A stretch of DNA of 64,000 nt from Mycobacteriaceae bacterium (GTDB lineage Bacteria > Actinomycetota > Actinomycetes > Mycobacteriales > Mycobacteriaceae): positions 1 through 64,000 of the forward strand of contig JAFARC010000019.1 in the NCBI GenBank assembly GCA_019245755.1. The letters run 5' to 3'. Below, piece by piece: positions 50,896-61,491 of this stretch; the first letter of the stretch is position 1, and the number at the start of each line of letters is the position of its first letter. The translations under genes and the position numbers were made by a program. Below the pieces are notes generated by a model that was not told the DNA's origin, ran no database searches, and worked only from the letters and a program-made list of their open reading frames with translations.

Positions 50896-51959
50896 TGCCA
50901 AACACTCCTCCGTATCGGGTTGTCCAGTGGACCACCGGCAACGTCGGGAAGTGCTCACTGCGGGCGATTGCCGCGAACCCCAACTACGAACTCGTCGGCT
51001 GTTACGCATGGTCGCAGGACAAGGTGGGCCGCGATGCCGGCGAGCTGGCCCGTATTCCACCGGTCGGTGTGAACGCCACCAACGACGTCGACGCGCTGCT
51101 GGCGCTCAAACCGGACTGCGTGGTCTACAACCCGATGTGGATCAACATCGAAGAGCTCGAGCGCATCCTGTCTGCAGGCGCCAACGTCGTGTCGACGGCC
51201 TCGTTTATCACCGGGCACAACCTCGACGGTGGCCGCGACCGGATCGCCGCGGCGTGCCGGCAGGGCGGCTCGACGATGTTCGGGTCCGGTATCAGCCCGG
51301 GCTTCGCCGAGCTGTTGGCCATCGTGTCGTCGATGGCCTGCGACCGCATCGACAAGGTCACGGTCAACGAAGCCGCGGACACCACGTTCTACGACTCACC
51401 CGAAACCGAGTTGCCGGTGGGTTTCGGCAAGCCGATCGACCATCCCAACCTGGCGGAGATGACCGCGGCGGGCACCGCTGTGTTCGGCGAAGCCGTGCGG
51501 CTCGTCTCGGACGCACTCGGCGTCGACCTCGACGATGTCCGCTGCGACGCCGAGTACGCCCAGACCACCGCCGACCTCGACCTCGGATCGTGGTTGATCC
51601 CCGCCGGGTGCGTGGCCGGTGTCCATGCGAGCTGGAAGGGATTGGTGGGCGGAAAGACCGTTGTCGAACTCAACGTGCGGTGGCGCAAGGGCCAGACACT
51701 TGACCCGGATTGGCAGATCGACCAGGACGGCTGGGTCATCCAGATCGACGGCCGCCCTACGGTGACGACCAGGGTTGGCTTCCTGCCGCCGCCGGACTTT
51801 CAGGCCGAAACGATCGCCGATTTCATGACGCTCGGCCACATCATGACCGCGATGCCGGTCATCAACGCGATCCCGGCTGTGGTCGCCGCCTCACCGGGCA
51901 TCGTCGCATACACCGACCTGCCGCTGACGCTTCCCCGTGGCGTCGTCCCCACGCGCTAG
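50895..51959 (+). CDS. NAD(P)-dependent amine dehydrogenase / dihydrodipicolinate reductase-like protein, 354 aa
   Basis: A Rossmann-fold oxidoreductase of the group annotated as diacylglycerol kinase or DapB-like, including 2,4-diaminopentanoate dehydrogenase. The cofactor site is VVQWTTGNVGKCSLRAIAANP, followed by YELVGCYAWSQDKVGRDAGEL. GSGISPGFAELLAIVSSMACDRI and a C-terminal alpha/beta domain follow. Many mycobacterial paralogues exist, none with a firm substrate. The GTG start is supported by a -10 element 6 nt upstream. It converges on the serine hydrolase with a 4-bp overlap. Confidence 0.85.
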   Translation: MPNTPPYRVVQWTTGNVGKCSLRAIAANPNYELVGCYAWSQDKVGRDAGELARIPPVGVNATNDVDALLALKPDCVVYNPMWINIEELERILSAGANVVSTASFITGHNLDGGRDRIAAACRQGGSTMFGSGISPGFAELLAIVSSMACDRIDKVTVNEAADTTFYDSPETELPVGFGKPIDHPNLAEMTAAGTAVFGEAVRLVSDALGVDLDDVRCDAEYAQTTADLDLGSWLIPAGCVAGVHASWKGLVGGKTVVELNVRWRKGQTLDPDWQIDQDGWVIQIDGRPTVTTRVGFLPPPDFQAETIADFMTLGHIMTAMPVINAIPAVVAASPGIVAYTDLPLTLPRGVVPTR

Positions 51960-53251
51960 CGCCGCCCCGCGGCCCGCTTCTTCGCTCCGGCGGTCCGGCG
52001 ACCCGGTGGCGCGTAGGCTGCGCCGTACCGCGGCACCTCCAGCGGCCCGCAGTGTCGCGCCGTCGTGATTGCATTGCGCATCGGTCGGGCCAGCGCCGCG
52101 AACGAGGCCATGTCGAACACCATCGGCGTCAGCAGCCGGTTGTGGATGAAACCGAAGGCGCTGCCGGTGTCCGGATCGGCCCATCCCAGGGTTCCGCCCA
52201 GGCCGATGTGGCCGAACCCCTTGAGCAGTCCGGGAATCGGCGATTCGTGATAGCCCAGGTGAAATGGCATAGGCACCACCATGTTGAGGTCGGGTATCAC
52301 CCTGGCCCTGCCCGCCAGGCCACGCGCCAGCTCCGCGGACAAGACCTGCTCACCGTCGATGCTGCCGGCGTTGGCGAGGGCGGCGTACATCTTGGCCAAA
52401 CCACGCGCGGTCACCACGCCGTTGGCCGCCGGGACCTCGCCGTCCAGGAACGGGATGTCGCCCTGCACGAAGGATTTGATGCCGGGAAAGTACATGGAGC
52501 CGAACGCGCCCGAGAACGGCAGCCCGGCGACTTTGGGCGCGATGAAGTTGAACACCGGATTGGGCCGCGTGCTCTGCGGTGCGAGGATCTGCGCCACCTT
52601 CGTAGGCGCATCCGCCGGCGGGCGGCCGAGGTAGAGCCCATCGGTGTTGAGCGGCCGTGCGACCTCCGAACGGATCAGGTCGCGCATGCCCGTCCCGGTC
52701 ACGGCGCGGGCCAGACCCGACAGCAGCCAGCCATGGGTGAGGGCGTGATAAGCCGGGAACCCACGCAGGTGATCGACGGGCGCGGCGGCCAGCCGCTGCT
52801 CCATCAGGCGGTGATCCATCAGGTCGGTTTTGGTGACGCCCTTGAGGTGGGACAGACCAGACCGATGACGCAGCATGTCACGAACCGTGATCTCGGCCTT
52901 GCCGTTGACGCCGAACTCCGGCCAGTAATTGGCGACCGGCACGTCGTAGTCCAGCAGCCCACGGTCGACCAGCCGGTGAATGACCGTTGCCGCTACTCCC
53001 TTGGTCGCGGAGAAAACCATTGCGCCGGTGTCGGCGGTCCACTGCACCTCGCCGCCCCGGTCCGACCACCCGGTCCAGACATCGACGACCGGCCGCCCGT
53101 CGATGTAAACGGCAAGCGCCCCGCCACCGAAACGCCGCCCCGGGAATAGTTGGGCGAACAACCGGATGACGTTTCCGAACCGTGGATCGGCGGCGCCCTC
53201 CACACCGCGCGGCAGCCCGCCGTTGGCCCGCAGTAGTGACGTCGTTGTCAT
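51956..53251 (-). CDS. beta-lactamase-family serine hydrolase (LipE-like), 431 aa
   Basis: A class C beta-lactamase / esterase-fold hydrolase. The catalytic SxxK is in VFSATKGVAATVIHRL, and the tyrosine motif region lies in AYHALTHGWLLSGLARAVTG. GFGHIGLGGTLGWADPDTGSAF takes the KTG position, as HxG types do in esterases. There is no signal peptide. The last 15 residues are Lys/Arg/Ala-rich (GRRTAGAKKRAAGRR). ATG 53251 is preferred; another in-frame ATG lies three codons upstream. Family members are esterases or lipases rather than true beta-lactamases. Confidence 0.9.
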   Translation of the reverse strand: MTTTSLLRANGGLPRGVEGAADPRFGNVIRLFAQLFPGRRFGGGALAVYIDGRPVVDVWTGWSDRGGEVQWTADTGAMVFSATKGVAATVIHRLVDRGLLDYDVPVANYWPEFGVNGKAEITVRDMLRHRSGLSHLKGVTKTDLMDHRLMEQRLAAAPVDHLRGFPAYHALTHGWLLSGLARAVTGTGMRDLIRSEVARPLNTDGLYLGRPPADAPTKVAQILAPQSTRPNPVFNFIAPKVAGLPFSGAFGSMYFPGIKSFVQGDIPFLDGEVPAANGVVTARGLAKMYAALANAGSIDGEQVLSAELARGLAGRARVIPDLNMVVPMPFHLGYHESPIPGLLKGFGHIGLGGTLGWADPDTGSAFGFIHNRLLTPMVFDMASFAALARPMRNAITTARHCGPLEVPRYGAAYAPPGRRTAGAKKRAAGRR

Positions 53252-55568
<2,317 letters not shown>

Positions 55569-56122
55569 CCAGTCGGCTGCTCGGGGGACGGTGCTTGCTG
55601 ATCTGGCGATTGGCCGTACCCAAAGAGTGGACGGCACGGCACACATCAACGAATGATGCGGAGCATCAGATGTAGATCAGGAGATCACCGAGGCTGAACC
55701 GCACCGACACGGCCAGAGTTTCATGGCCTCCGACAATCGGCGTTACCTTGCCGCCCCAATTCGACGATCCGGCCGCCACACATCACTGGTCAGCGTGTAC
55801 ATCACTTCGGCGCGTCGCCAGTATGAAATCATGCATGGAAACAGCAAACTATTTGACACTGGCCAGGATTCTCGACATTTATCTTGTGCGGCCACGAAGG
55901 CGTCGCGATGCTGAGTTGTCGCTGAGAAAATCGTCGTTGTTTCCTGCAAACCCCCTAACCCCCTAACCATGATTGCTGACATACCCCAGAACGGCCCCGG
56001 GGAGGTGGGGGCGCCGACCCCGTGTCCAGGTCTGCCGCTGCTCCATACCCTGATCGTCAGACAACTGGATGGGACCGGCGACGGGCTCTCCAAGAGAAAG
56101 AAAGAAAAGAAAGGCACGGCAG
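55569..56122. other. 550-bp intergenic region upstream of the IniB-like gene
   Basis: No gene is supported. It is noticeably richer in A/T than the rest of the window, with AACCCCCT repeated twice at 55949-55964. A TTGACA at about 55854 has no well-spaced -10. A purine run AGAGAAAGAAAGAAAAGAAAGG lies just before the IniB-like start, with GAAAGG about 10 nt from the ATG. In M. tuberculosis the region before iniB holds a drug-inducible, Lsr2-controlled promoter; the AT-rich character here fits similar control, but that is inference. Confidence 0.45.
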
Positions 56123-58225
56123 ATGGACTCCCTGCTCGAATTCATCCTTGACCTTTTCCACAACCAAGGCAGTGCCCAGGCGTTCGTCGCAGATCCGGCT
56201 GCGGCACTTGCCAACGCCGGTCTGTCCGACGTGAGCCCTGCGCAGCTTCAGTCGGTGGCCGCCAGTGCGGTCCCTGGCTTGGCTTTTGGCGGTGAGGACC
56301 CTATGTCGACTTTGCAGCAAGCGGTCTCCAACCAATTCGGCTTCGCTGGCGATGGGTTTGGCGCGCCGGTAGCGGGCTTCTTCGGCGATGGCGCCGGCGC
56401 CGGTATTGGCGGTGGTGCTGATCTGGGCATGCAGGCCGGTGCGGGCATAGGAGCCGGGTTCGGCGGCGGGCTGGAAGCCGGCGGGGGTTTCGGCGGCGGG
56501 CTGGAAGCCGGCGGCGGTTTCGGCGGCGGGCTGGAAGCCGGCGGCGGTTTCGGTGTCGACGCCGGTTTCGCGGTCGACGGCGGTTTCGGCGGCGGGCTGG
56601 AAGCCGGTGGCGGTGCCGCTTTCGGCGATGACGGCCGCTTCGACGACGACGACCACCAACGCGACCGCGACCACCGCGTCGACGACGACGACCACCAACG
56701 GGACCGCGACCACCGCGTCGACGACGACGACCACCGGCACGACCGCGACCACCGCGTCGACGACGACGACCACCGACGCGACCGCGACCACCGCGTCGAT
56801 GACGACGACCACCGAGGCGACCGTGACCACCGTGTCGACGACGAGAGAGATTTCCGAGGTGACGGCCGCGGCGGCGATGACAGCCGCCTTGACGGCGACC
56901 ACCGCTTCGACGATGGCGGCCGTTTCAGCGAACATGGCCGTTTCGGCGCTGAGGGTGGTTTCGGTGCCGGCCTTGGCGGTGGAGCCGAACTCGGCGCCCG
57001 CGCTGGTTTCGGTGCCGGACTAGAAGCCGGTGGCGGAGCCGACATCCGCGGTGCGGGCCAGCTGGCTGATCGGGCCGGTGTCTCCGCTGACGGCGGTTTC
57101 GGCGACGACCGACGCGACGAGCTGCGGCAGGAACGCCCCGCTGTCAATCTCAGTAACAACGCCACCGCGAGTGGTGGCGGAGCCGCGGGAGTTTCAGGTG
57201 ACGTCCGCGGCGGTCTGGCCGAGGACGGCGGTGCGTCGCTGACCGGTGCCACGAGCGCCGGACTCGCCAGTCCGCTGGGCGGCGCGAACCTGGGTGCTGA
57301 GACCAGCGCAAACGTTACCGAAGCGGCGGGACTAGCCGCCAACTACGGTGGCGGTCTGGCCGGGCAGGGTGGCGCCGGCCTGACCAGTGCCACAACAGCT
57401 GGACTGACGGGCCAGCTGGCCGGCGCGACCATGGGTGATCAGACCGCCGCCACGGGTAACGCCGCGGTGAGCTTTCTCAGCAACGACAGCGCCGCATTGA
57501 GCGGCCACAGCAACACACAAATGGCGGGTCCTCTCGGTGACGTGGCTCTGGGTGACCATGCGAACGCCATTGGTGGTGCATCGCTCGCAACCGGCGGTGC
57601 CGGCCACGCCGACATCCTCAGCAACGAGAGCGCCGCGCTAACCTCCCAAAGCAGCGCTCAACCCACGGGCTTTCCAAGCAGTGGCGGTTTGGCGGGCCAC
57701 GCCGAAGCAGGTGGCGGGGCAGCGCTCGGAGCAAGCGATGGTGGGGCGCTGACCGGACCAACTGGCGGCCACGGCGAAATCCTCAACAATGAGAGTGCGG
57801 CGCTGGGCGCCCACAGCACCGTCAGCGGCGGCGCCGCCGACGCTGGCCACGGCTCGACCCTCTCCGTCGGCGATAGCAACGTCATCCATGACAGCGGCTC
57901 AACGGGAACCATCGCTCACAACGCGACGTCTGAGGGTCACGGCGGCTCCATCATTACGGGCTCCGACAGCAGTGTCCACAGTGGCAACGTGAGCTCGACC
58001 GGCGCTGACCACACATCGATGACGATCGGCGACCACTCCGCCCTTAGCTCACCGGCCCCCGCCGAAACACCGGATCACGCGGCCTTCGACCCTTCCGCCC
58101 ATGCGGTGACCGAGTCGTCGAGTCATTCGGTGTTCGACACCGGTCATGACACATCGTTGTCGCATCCGACCCCTGTCGAAAGTTCCGTGCCGACGCACAC
58201 CCCCAACCCGCACACCGGGTTCTGA
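56123..58225 (+). CDS. IniB N-terminal domain protein with Gly-rich and Asp/His-rich repeats, 700 aa
   Basis: The first 75 residues are the IniB domain: MDSLLEFILDLFHNQGSAQA, FVADPAAALANAGLSDVSP, QLQSVAASAVPGL and DPMSTLQQAVSNQFGF. A Gly-rich region with GGGLEAGGGF repeats (about 113-165) follows. Then come five 13-residue repeats DDDDHxxDRDHRV (174-238), more Gly/Ala-rich sequence with LSNDSAALSGHS-type units, and a tail with SSHSVFDTGHD as in IniB. IniB of M. tuberculosis is induced by isoniazid and ethambutol and is cell-wall linked. iniA and iniC do not follow here. The charged repeats are absent from M. tuberculosis IniB. Confidence 0.88.
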   Translation: MDSLLEFILDLFHNQGSAQAFVADPAAALANAGLSDVSPAQLQSVAASAVPGLAFGGEDPMSTLQQAVSNQFGFAGDGFGAPVAGFFGDGAGAGIGGGADLGMQAGAGIGAGFGGGLEAGGGFGGGLEAGGGFGGGLEAGGGFGVDAGFAVDGGFGGGLEAGGGAAFGDDGRFDDDDHQRDRDHRVDDDDHQRDRDHRVDDDDHRHDRDHRVDDDDHRRDRDHRVDDDDHRGDRDHRVDDERDFRGDGRGGDDSRLDGDHRFDDGGRFSEHGRFGAEGGFGAGLGGGAELGARAGFGAGLEAGGGADIRGAGQLADRAGVSADGGFGDDRRDELRQERPAVNLSNNATASGGGAAGVSGDVRGGLAEDGGASLTGATSAGLASPLGGANLGAETSANVTEAAGLAANYGGGLAGQGGAGLTSATTAGLTGQLAGATMGDQTAATGNAAVSFLSNDSAALSGHSNTQMAGPLGDVALGDHANAIGGASLATGGAGHADILSNESAALTSQSSAQPTGFPSSGGLAGHAEAGGGAALGASDGGALTGPTGGHGEILNNESAALGAHSTVSGGAADAGHGSTLSVGDSNVIHDSGSTGTIAHNATSEGHGGSIITGSDSSVHSGNVSSTGADHTSMTIGDHSALSSPAPAETPDHAAFDPSAHAVTESSSHSVFDTGHDTSLSHPTPVESSVPTHTPNPHTGF
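56461..56550 (+). repeat. three 30-bp tandem repeats encoding GGGLEAGGGF
   Basis: Three adjacent 30-bp units differ by one base or less, and a fourth copy lies at about 56587-56616 after a short spacer. The high identity suggests recent expansion. Confidence 0.9.
56642..56836 (+). repeat. five 39-bp tandem repeats encoding DDDDHxxDRDHRV
   Basis: Units begin at 56642, 56681, 56720, 56759 and 56798 and keep the reading frame. Only residues 6 and 7 of the unit vary (QR, QR, RH, RR, RG). The first two copies are almost identical in DNA, while the last is more diverged and leads into DDERDFRGDG. Confidence 0.95.
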
Positions 58226-58239
58226 TCGGAAGCTGTTTC

Positions 58240-58274
58240 GCCAATCGGCGGGATCGAGATCTCCGCCGATTGGC
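58240..58274 (+). terminator. strong hairpin after the IniB-like gene
   Basis: A perfect 12-bp inverted repeat, GCCAATCGGCGG at 58240-58251 and CCGCCGATTGGC at 58263-58274, with an 11-nt loop, begins 15 nt after the stop. There is no T-tract, as in many mycobacterial intrinsic terminators. It probably ends the transcript, so the IniB-like gene looks monocistronic. Confidence 0.65.
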
Positions 58275-58421
58275 TTCCGACAACAAGCCGACCTCGGTCA
58301 AGAACCGCGGCAGGGGTGAATCATGAAGTGTCCGCCATCAGCGGGATTCCCGAAACGTTCAGCGCTGTGCCCAGCCCATTGGTGTGTAGGTGGACCCACG
58401 ACCGCTTACGCCCGAGCGCGC

Positions 58422-58766
58422 TCATCCAGCTGGCGGAGTGATTGGCGCGGACGGCCGGAATTGCTGCACGAACCCGGAGAAGTCGCGGATCTCGGTTGTG
58501 GTCGGGATAAATTGCTCCGCCAACCGGTCAAACGTACCGGGCGTACTCGGCGGCACGACCAGGTTAGGTGGGACGTAGGCATTCCAGATGTTCTCTATAG
58601 TGCTGGTCACTGGTAGGACGGTGGAATTCCCGTTAATGGGGCTAGTGTCAGTGGAATCACCGGGCGCGGCGACAGCAGGGGCCGCGTTCGCGATCACAAT
58701 TCCCCAAGCGGCGGCAGCCGTCACGGCAACAAACAACGGCGCGGCACTGCGGGCTGACGTGCTCAT
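58422..58766 (-). CDS. small secreted protein of unknown function, 114 aa
   Basis: A clear signal peptide (LFVAVTAAAAWGIVIANAAPAVAA, cleavage about residue 34) precedes an 80-residue mature part that is polar and Pro/Thr-rich (NAYVPPNLVVPPSTPG, IPTTTEIRDFSGFVQQF). It has no cysteine and no known domain. AAAGGA lies 5 nt upstream of the ATG at 58766. The GC content is lower than in the core genes. It converges with the IniB-like gene across 196 nt. Confidence 0.75.
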   Translation of the reverse strand: MSTSARSAAPLFVAVTAAAAWGIVIANAAPAVAAPGDSTDTSPINGNSTVLPVTSTIENIWNAYVPPNLVVPPSTPGTFDRLAEQFIPTTTEIRDFSGFVQQFRPSAPITPPAG

Positions 58767-59412
58767 TTCGGTCCTTTGACGCGGATATTTGTCGGCAGCG
58801 CGAGACCCTGACCGGTCGAGGGCTGCCTTGCTTCAATAGGCCGAGCAGTTCGGGCCCTCGTGCTGGACTCCGTATGTTAATCCCGCGCCGCCGCGCCGGT
58901 ACCGGAACGGACGCAATCGTCGGAAACGATAATCTGACCCGGCCTACAGCGCACGCACGCAGCAAACTGACGGATCAGACAGCGCGCTCACCGAAGCCCG
59001 TACACCACATCGGCGTGCCGCTGTGACCGCCGCACCGGGTCGGCTGGCGTCAGTGCGCCCCAACGCAGGACGCAGTCGTTGGTCCCGTCGGCGGGACTCC
59101 CAACAGCAGCCCCCGACAAGCTGCGTATCGAATTCCGTTGCTCCGAGGGAAAGGAATTCACGGTCGAGATCCTCAAAAGGTCGACGCGGCCAGGCACTCG
59201 GCGTCTATACCCGCAGCAACGCGACGTCGAATTTCGGAACAATTTCGGTTGAATCACGCCCGACGGACTCTGACATTCGCGCATGCGGCCTGCCCGTGCG
59301 GACCGGGTCAGCGGTCGATCGAATTCTCCACGCGAACCACGTGCGGCAGAGTACCGTAATTAACGCCTCCGAAGACGGAAAGTTGCGTGCGCATTTCTGA
59401 AGGGAGGGGTTG
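58767..59412. other. 645-bp region without a supported gene
   Basis: A plus-strand frame at 59023-59400 (125 codons) ends 12 nt before the DUF7159-like start, but its Arg/Ser-rich composition and scattered third-position use do not look coding. Nothing else stands out apart from the ribosome site GGAGGGG at its end. It should hold the promoters of the two divergent flanking genes. Confidence 0.4.
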
Positions 59413-61116
59413 ATGGACATAGTGCTTGGCGTGTCGAGGACGGCCACCACGGTCCGCATGGTGCTGGTAGAGGGCGAGAGGGCCGACGGCGTCACCATCG
59501 AAAGCGAGGCCTTCGATACGTTTGCTGCCTCAGGCGTTCCTAGGCCGGGCCCGTCGGAGCAAGTTAGCAACGCAATCCTCGCAACTCAGCGAAATGCGCT
59601 TTCAACTGGCCACCACCTTGTAGCCAGCGGTGTTACCTGGGAGGACGAGGAGCAGCATGCACAATTGCGTGACGGCATGGTCGCACGCAACCTCGACAAT
59701 GTGGTGCTGATGCCAGAGCAAAGCGCCGCGGGTGCGCTGGCCCAAACTATCGGCTGTGCCTTGGGCTACGACAGCACGGCGGTTCTTCTCATAAATTTTG
59801 ACACCGCCACACTCTCGATCGTTGACAGCGCTGATGGGTCAATTGCCGAGGTCCTCACCCGTAACGTCGGCGGGGCAAGAGTTTCAGACGTACTACCCGA
59901 CATCGTGACAAGCCTGGAAAAGAACGCCCCCCGGCCACAGGGCATAGTCATCGTGGGTTCTTGTGTCGATATCGGCGCGGTCAAGTCGAATCTGGAAAGC
60001 CTGATAGCGCTGCCGGTCATCGTCCCCGAGGAACCCGATTTAGGCCTCGCCCGTGGCGCGGCGTTGGTCGCGGCAAATGCGGCTGGCCTCGACGCACCCA
60101 CCGTCGGCCTGGCTTATTCGCAGGACCCCGACGGCGATGGCGTGAAGCTTTCCGATGCCAACACGGAGGTGTCTCCACCCGTGGAGCTAGGCGTCGAAGA
60201 TGACCTCGACTCGGTGGTGACCCAGAGCGGCCGCGCGCTGCTCATTCCGGTCGGCAGCTTCGTGGGGACGATGTGCGTGCTTGGAGCTGCCACGCTGGTC
60301 ATGTCGCTGGCCGTCAGCATTCGCTCCACTGGCGATCATCAGAACTTCCCCGCCGCCCCAAACGCCGTGGTGCCAAGCGCAGTCGTGCAAACCCCATTTC
60401 CTACGCAGAGTCCGAGCGTGGCTCAGAATCCTCCATCGGTTCCGCAAGGACAGTTGATGCAGCCGCAGCCTCTGCCCCCGGGTCCTGAACCGGTCGCGAG
60501 CGTGCCACCGCCCCCCGTCGCGGCACCGGTACAAAAGCCGACGCTCAATCCCCTAGCGGCAGCGCCCGTACTAGAGAAACCCGCGCCGTCGCGAGTCATT
60601 AGTGAGCCAACGCCGGTTGCGGTCGAGAAGCCGCTCGACGACGCTCCCGTGGCCGCCGGGGTCCCACCTCCAGCAGCGCCTCCCCTACCGGCTCCCGTCG
60701 CGGCGCCGCCGCCACTGGCATTGCCGCCGTCAATCGCCGCCGCTTCGGTCCCCCCTGCCCGACAGGCGCCCACCTTTCCCTGGGGCCGGCCGACGCTGCG
60801 GATAGGCCCGTTCCAGATACCTCTAGGGCCTCAGCAACCGACCGCAGCGCCACCAGAACAGGTTTCGCCGCAACAACCGATTTCTCCGTGGGCTCCGCGG
60901 CAAGCACAACCGCCGGCGTGGTTACCGCCCCAAGCCGCGCCGCCTGTTCCGGACAGCCCGCCGCTGCCGCAAACGCCACGGTGGTGGAACGCCCCAGAGT
61001 CGCCGCCAGTTGCGCAGAGCCCACCGCAACCGCCTTCTTGGGTACCACCCCAGGACCAGCCACCGGTTCTACGTGGTAGGGACGGCGGCCATGAGCATTG
61101 GTGGCCGTGGGGCTAA
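59413..61116 (+). CDS. DUF7159-like actin-fold membrane protein with long Pro-rich tail, 567 aa
   Basis: The start MDIVLGVSRTATTVRMVLVEG resembles a family of mycobacterial proteins (DUF7159) with an Hsp70/actin-like nucleotide-binding fold. Residues 1-260 fit that fold, with LLINFDTATLSIVDSADGSI and GIVIVGSCVDIGAV as candidate phosphate/connect-type segments. One membrane span follows (about 276-301, LLIPVGSFVGTMCVLGAATLV). Residues 312-567 are extremely Pro-rich (PPPAAPPLPAPVAAPPP) and end HEHWWPWG. The span and tail suggest the C-terminus reaches the envelope. GGAGG is 5 nt before the ATG. Function unknown. Confidence 0.8.
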   Translation: MDIVLGVSRTATTVRMVLVEGERADGVTIESEAFDTFAASGVPRPGPSEQVSNAILATQRNALSTGHHLVASGVTWEDEEQHAQLRDGMVARNLDNVVLMPEQSAAGALAQTIGCALGYDSTAVLLINFDTATLSIVDSADGSIAEVLTRNVGGARVSDVLPDIVTSLEKNAPRPQGIVIVGSCVDIGAVKSNLESLIALPVIVPEEPDLGLARGAALVAANAAGLDAPTVGLAYSQDPDGDGVKLSDANTEVSPPVELGVEDDLDSVVTQSGRALLIPVGSFVGTMCVLGAATLVMSLAVSIRSTGDHQNFPAAPNAVVPSAVVQTPFPTQSPSVAQNPPSVPQGQLMQPQPLPPGPEPVASVPPPPVAAPVQKPTLNPLAAAPVLEKPAPSRVISEPTPVAVEKPLDDAPVAAGVPPPAAPPLPAPVAAPPPLALPPSIAAASVPPARQAPTFPWGRPTLRIGPFQIPLGPQQPTAAPPEQVSPQQPISPWAPRQAQPPAWLPPQAAPPVPDSPPLPQTPRWWNAPESPPVAQSPPQPPSWVPPQDQPPVLRGRDGGHEHWWPWG

Positions 61117-61167
61117 GTTGGGCCGCGGTCCGGACCGGGGTCGACTCCGGCGCGGGCGCCCGAAAAG

Positions 61168-61491
61168 TTATGTCCTACCAGCAGGGTTGCCCCCAGGCCC
61201 GGCGCTGCCATTGGCGATCGCGGAACTGACCGTTGTTGACGTAGCGCCGGCCGGAGTCGTACCAGACGGCATACTTCCTGCTGCAGCGCCAGCATTTGTA
61301 TCCGTGCCGCCCGCCGGCATGTTGCCCGACGGCATGCTTGACGATGCGGCGGGCGCAGCCGGGGCCGGAGCAACGGTGGTGCTCGGGGCGGGGGGCGGCG
61401 GCGGGGCCGCCGACGCGATTCCTGCAGTGGGCGTCACCGCCGCCACTGCTAGGAGCGCAACAAATGCCGCTGTGCTGCTGACTGTCCTCAT
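61168..61491 (-). CDS. small secreted Ala/Pro/Ser-rich protein, 107 aa
   Basis: A signal peptide (TAAFVALLAVAAVTPTAGIASA, cleavage about residue 29) is followed by a low-complexity mature part: APPPPPAPSTTVAPAPAAPAAS, then SSMPSGNMPAGG and SMPSGTTPAGAT repeats. There are no cysteines. AAAGGATCC lies about 8 nt before the ATG. It converges on the DUF7159-like gene with a 51-nt gap. Together with the other small secreted protein it marks this region as envelope-related. Function unknown. Confidence 0.7.
   Translation of the reverse strand: MRTVSSTAAFVALLAVAAVTPTAGIASAAPPPPPAPSTTVAPAPAAPAASSSMPSGNMPAGGTDTNAGAAAGSMPSGTTPAGATSTTVSSAIANGSAGPGGNPAGRT

Noticed and set aside
55949..55968. TTAGGGGG-like repeats on the minus strand as a G-quadruplex or telomere-like element
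   Set aside because: Only two full G-tracts are present, too few for a stable intramolecular quadruplex.
56248..57342. 364-codon minus-strand frame opposite the IniB-like gene
   Set aside because: It is a Ser/Trp/Arg low-complexity mirror of the repeat array and lacks any domain.
59023..59400. 125-codon frame ending just before the DUF7159-like gene
   Set aside because: Arg/Ser-rich composition, irregular third-position use and no ribosome site; treated as non-coding.
58226..59412. iniA and iniC genes expected after an iniB homologue
   Set aside because: A terminator-like hairpin and unrelated genes follow; no dynamin-like GTPase sequence is seen, so this is not a full ini operon.
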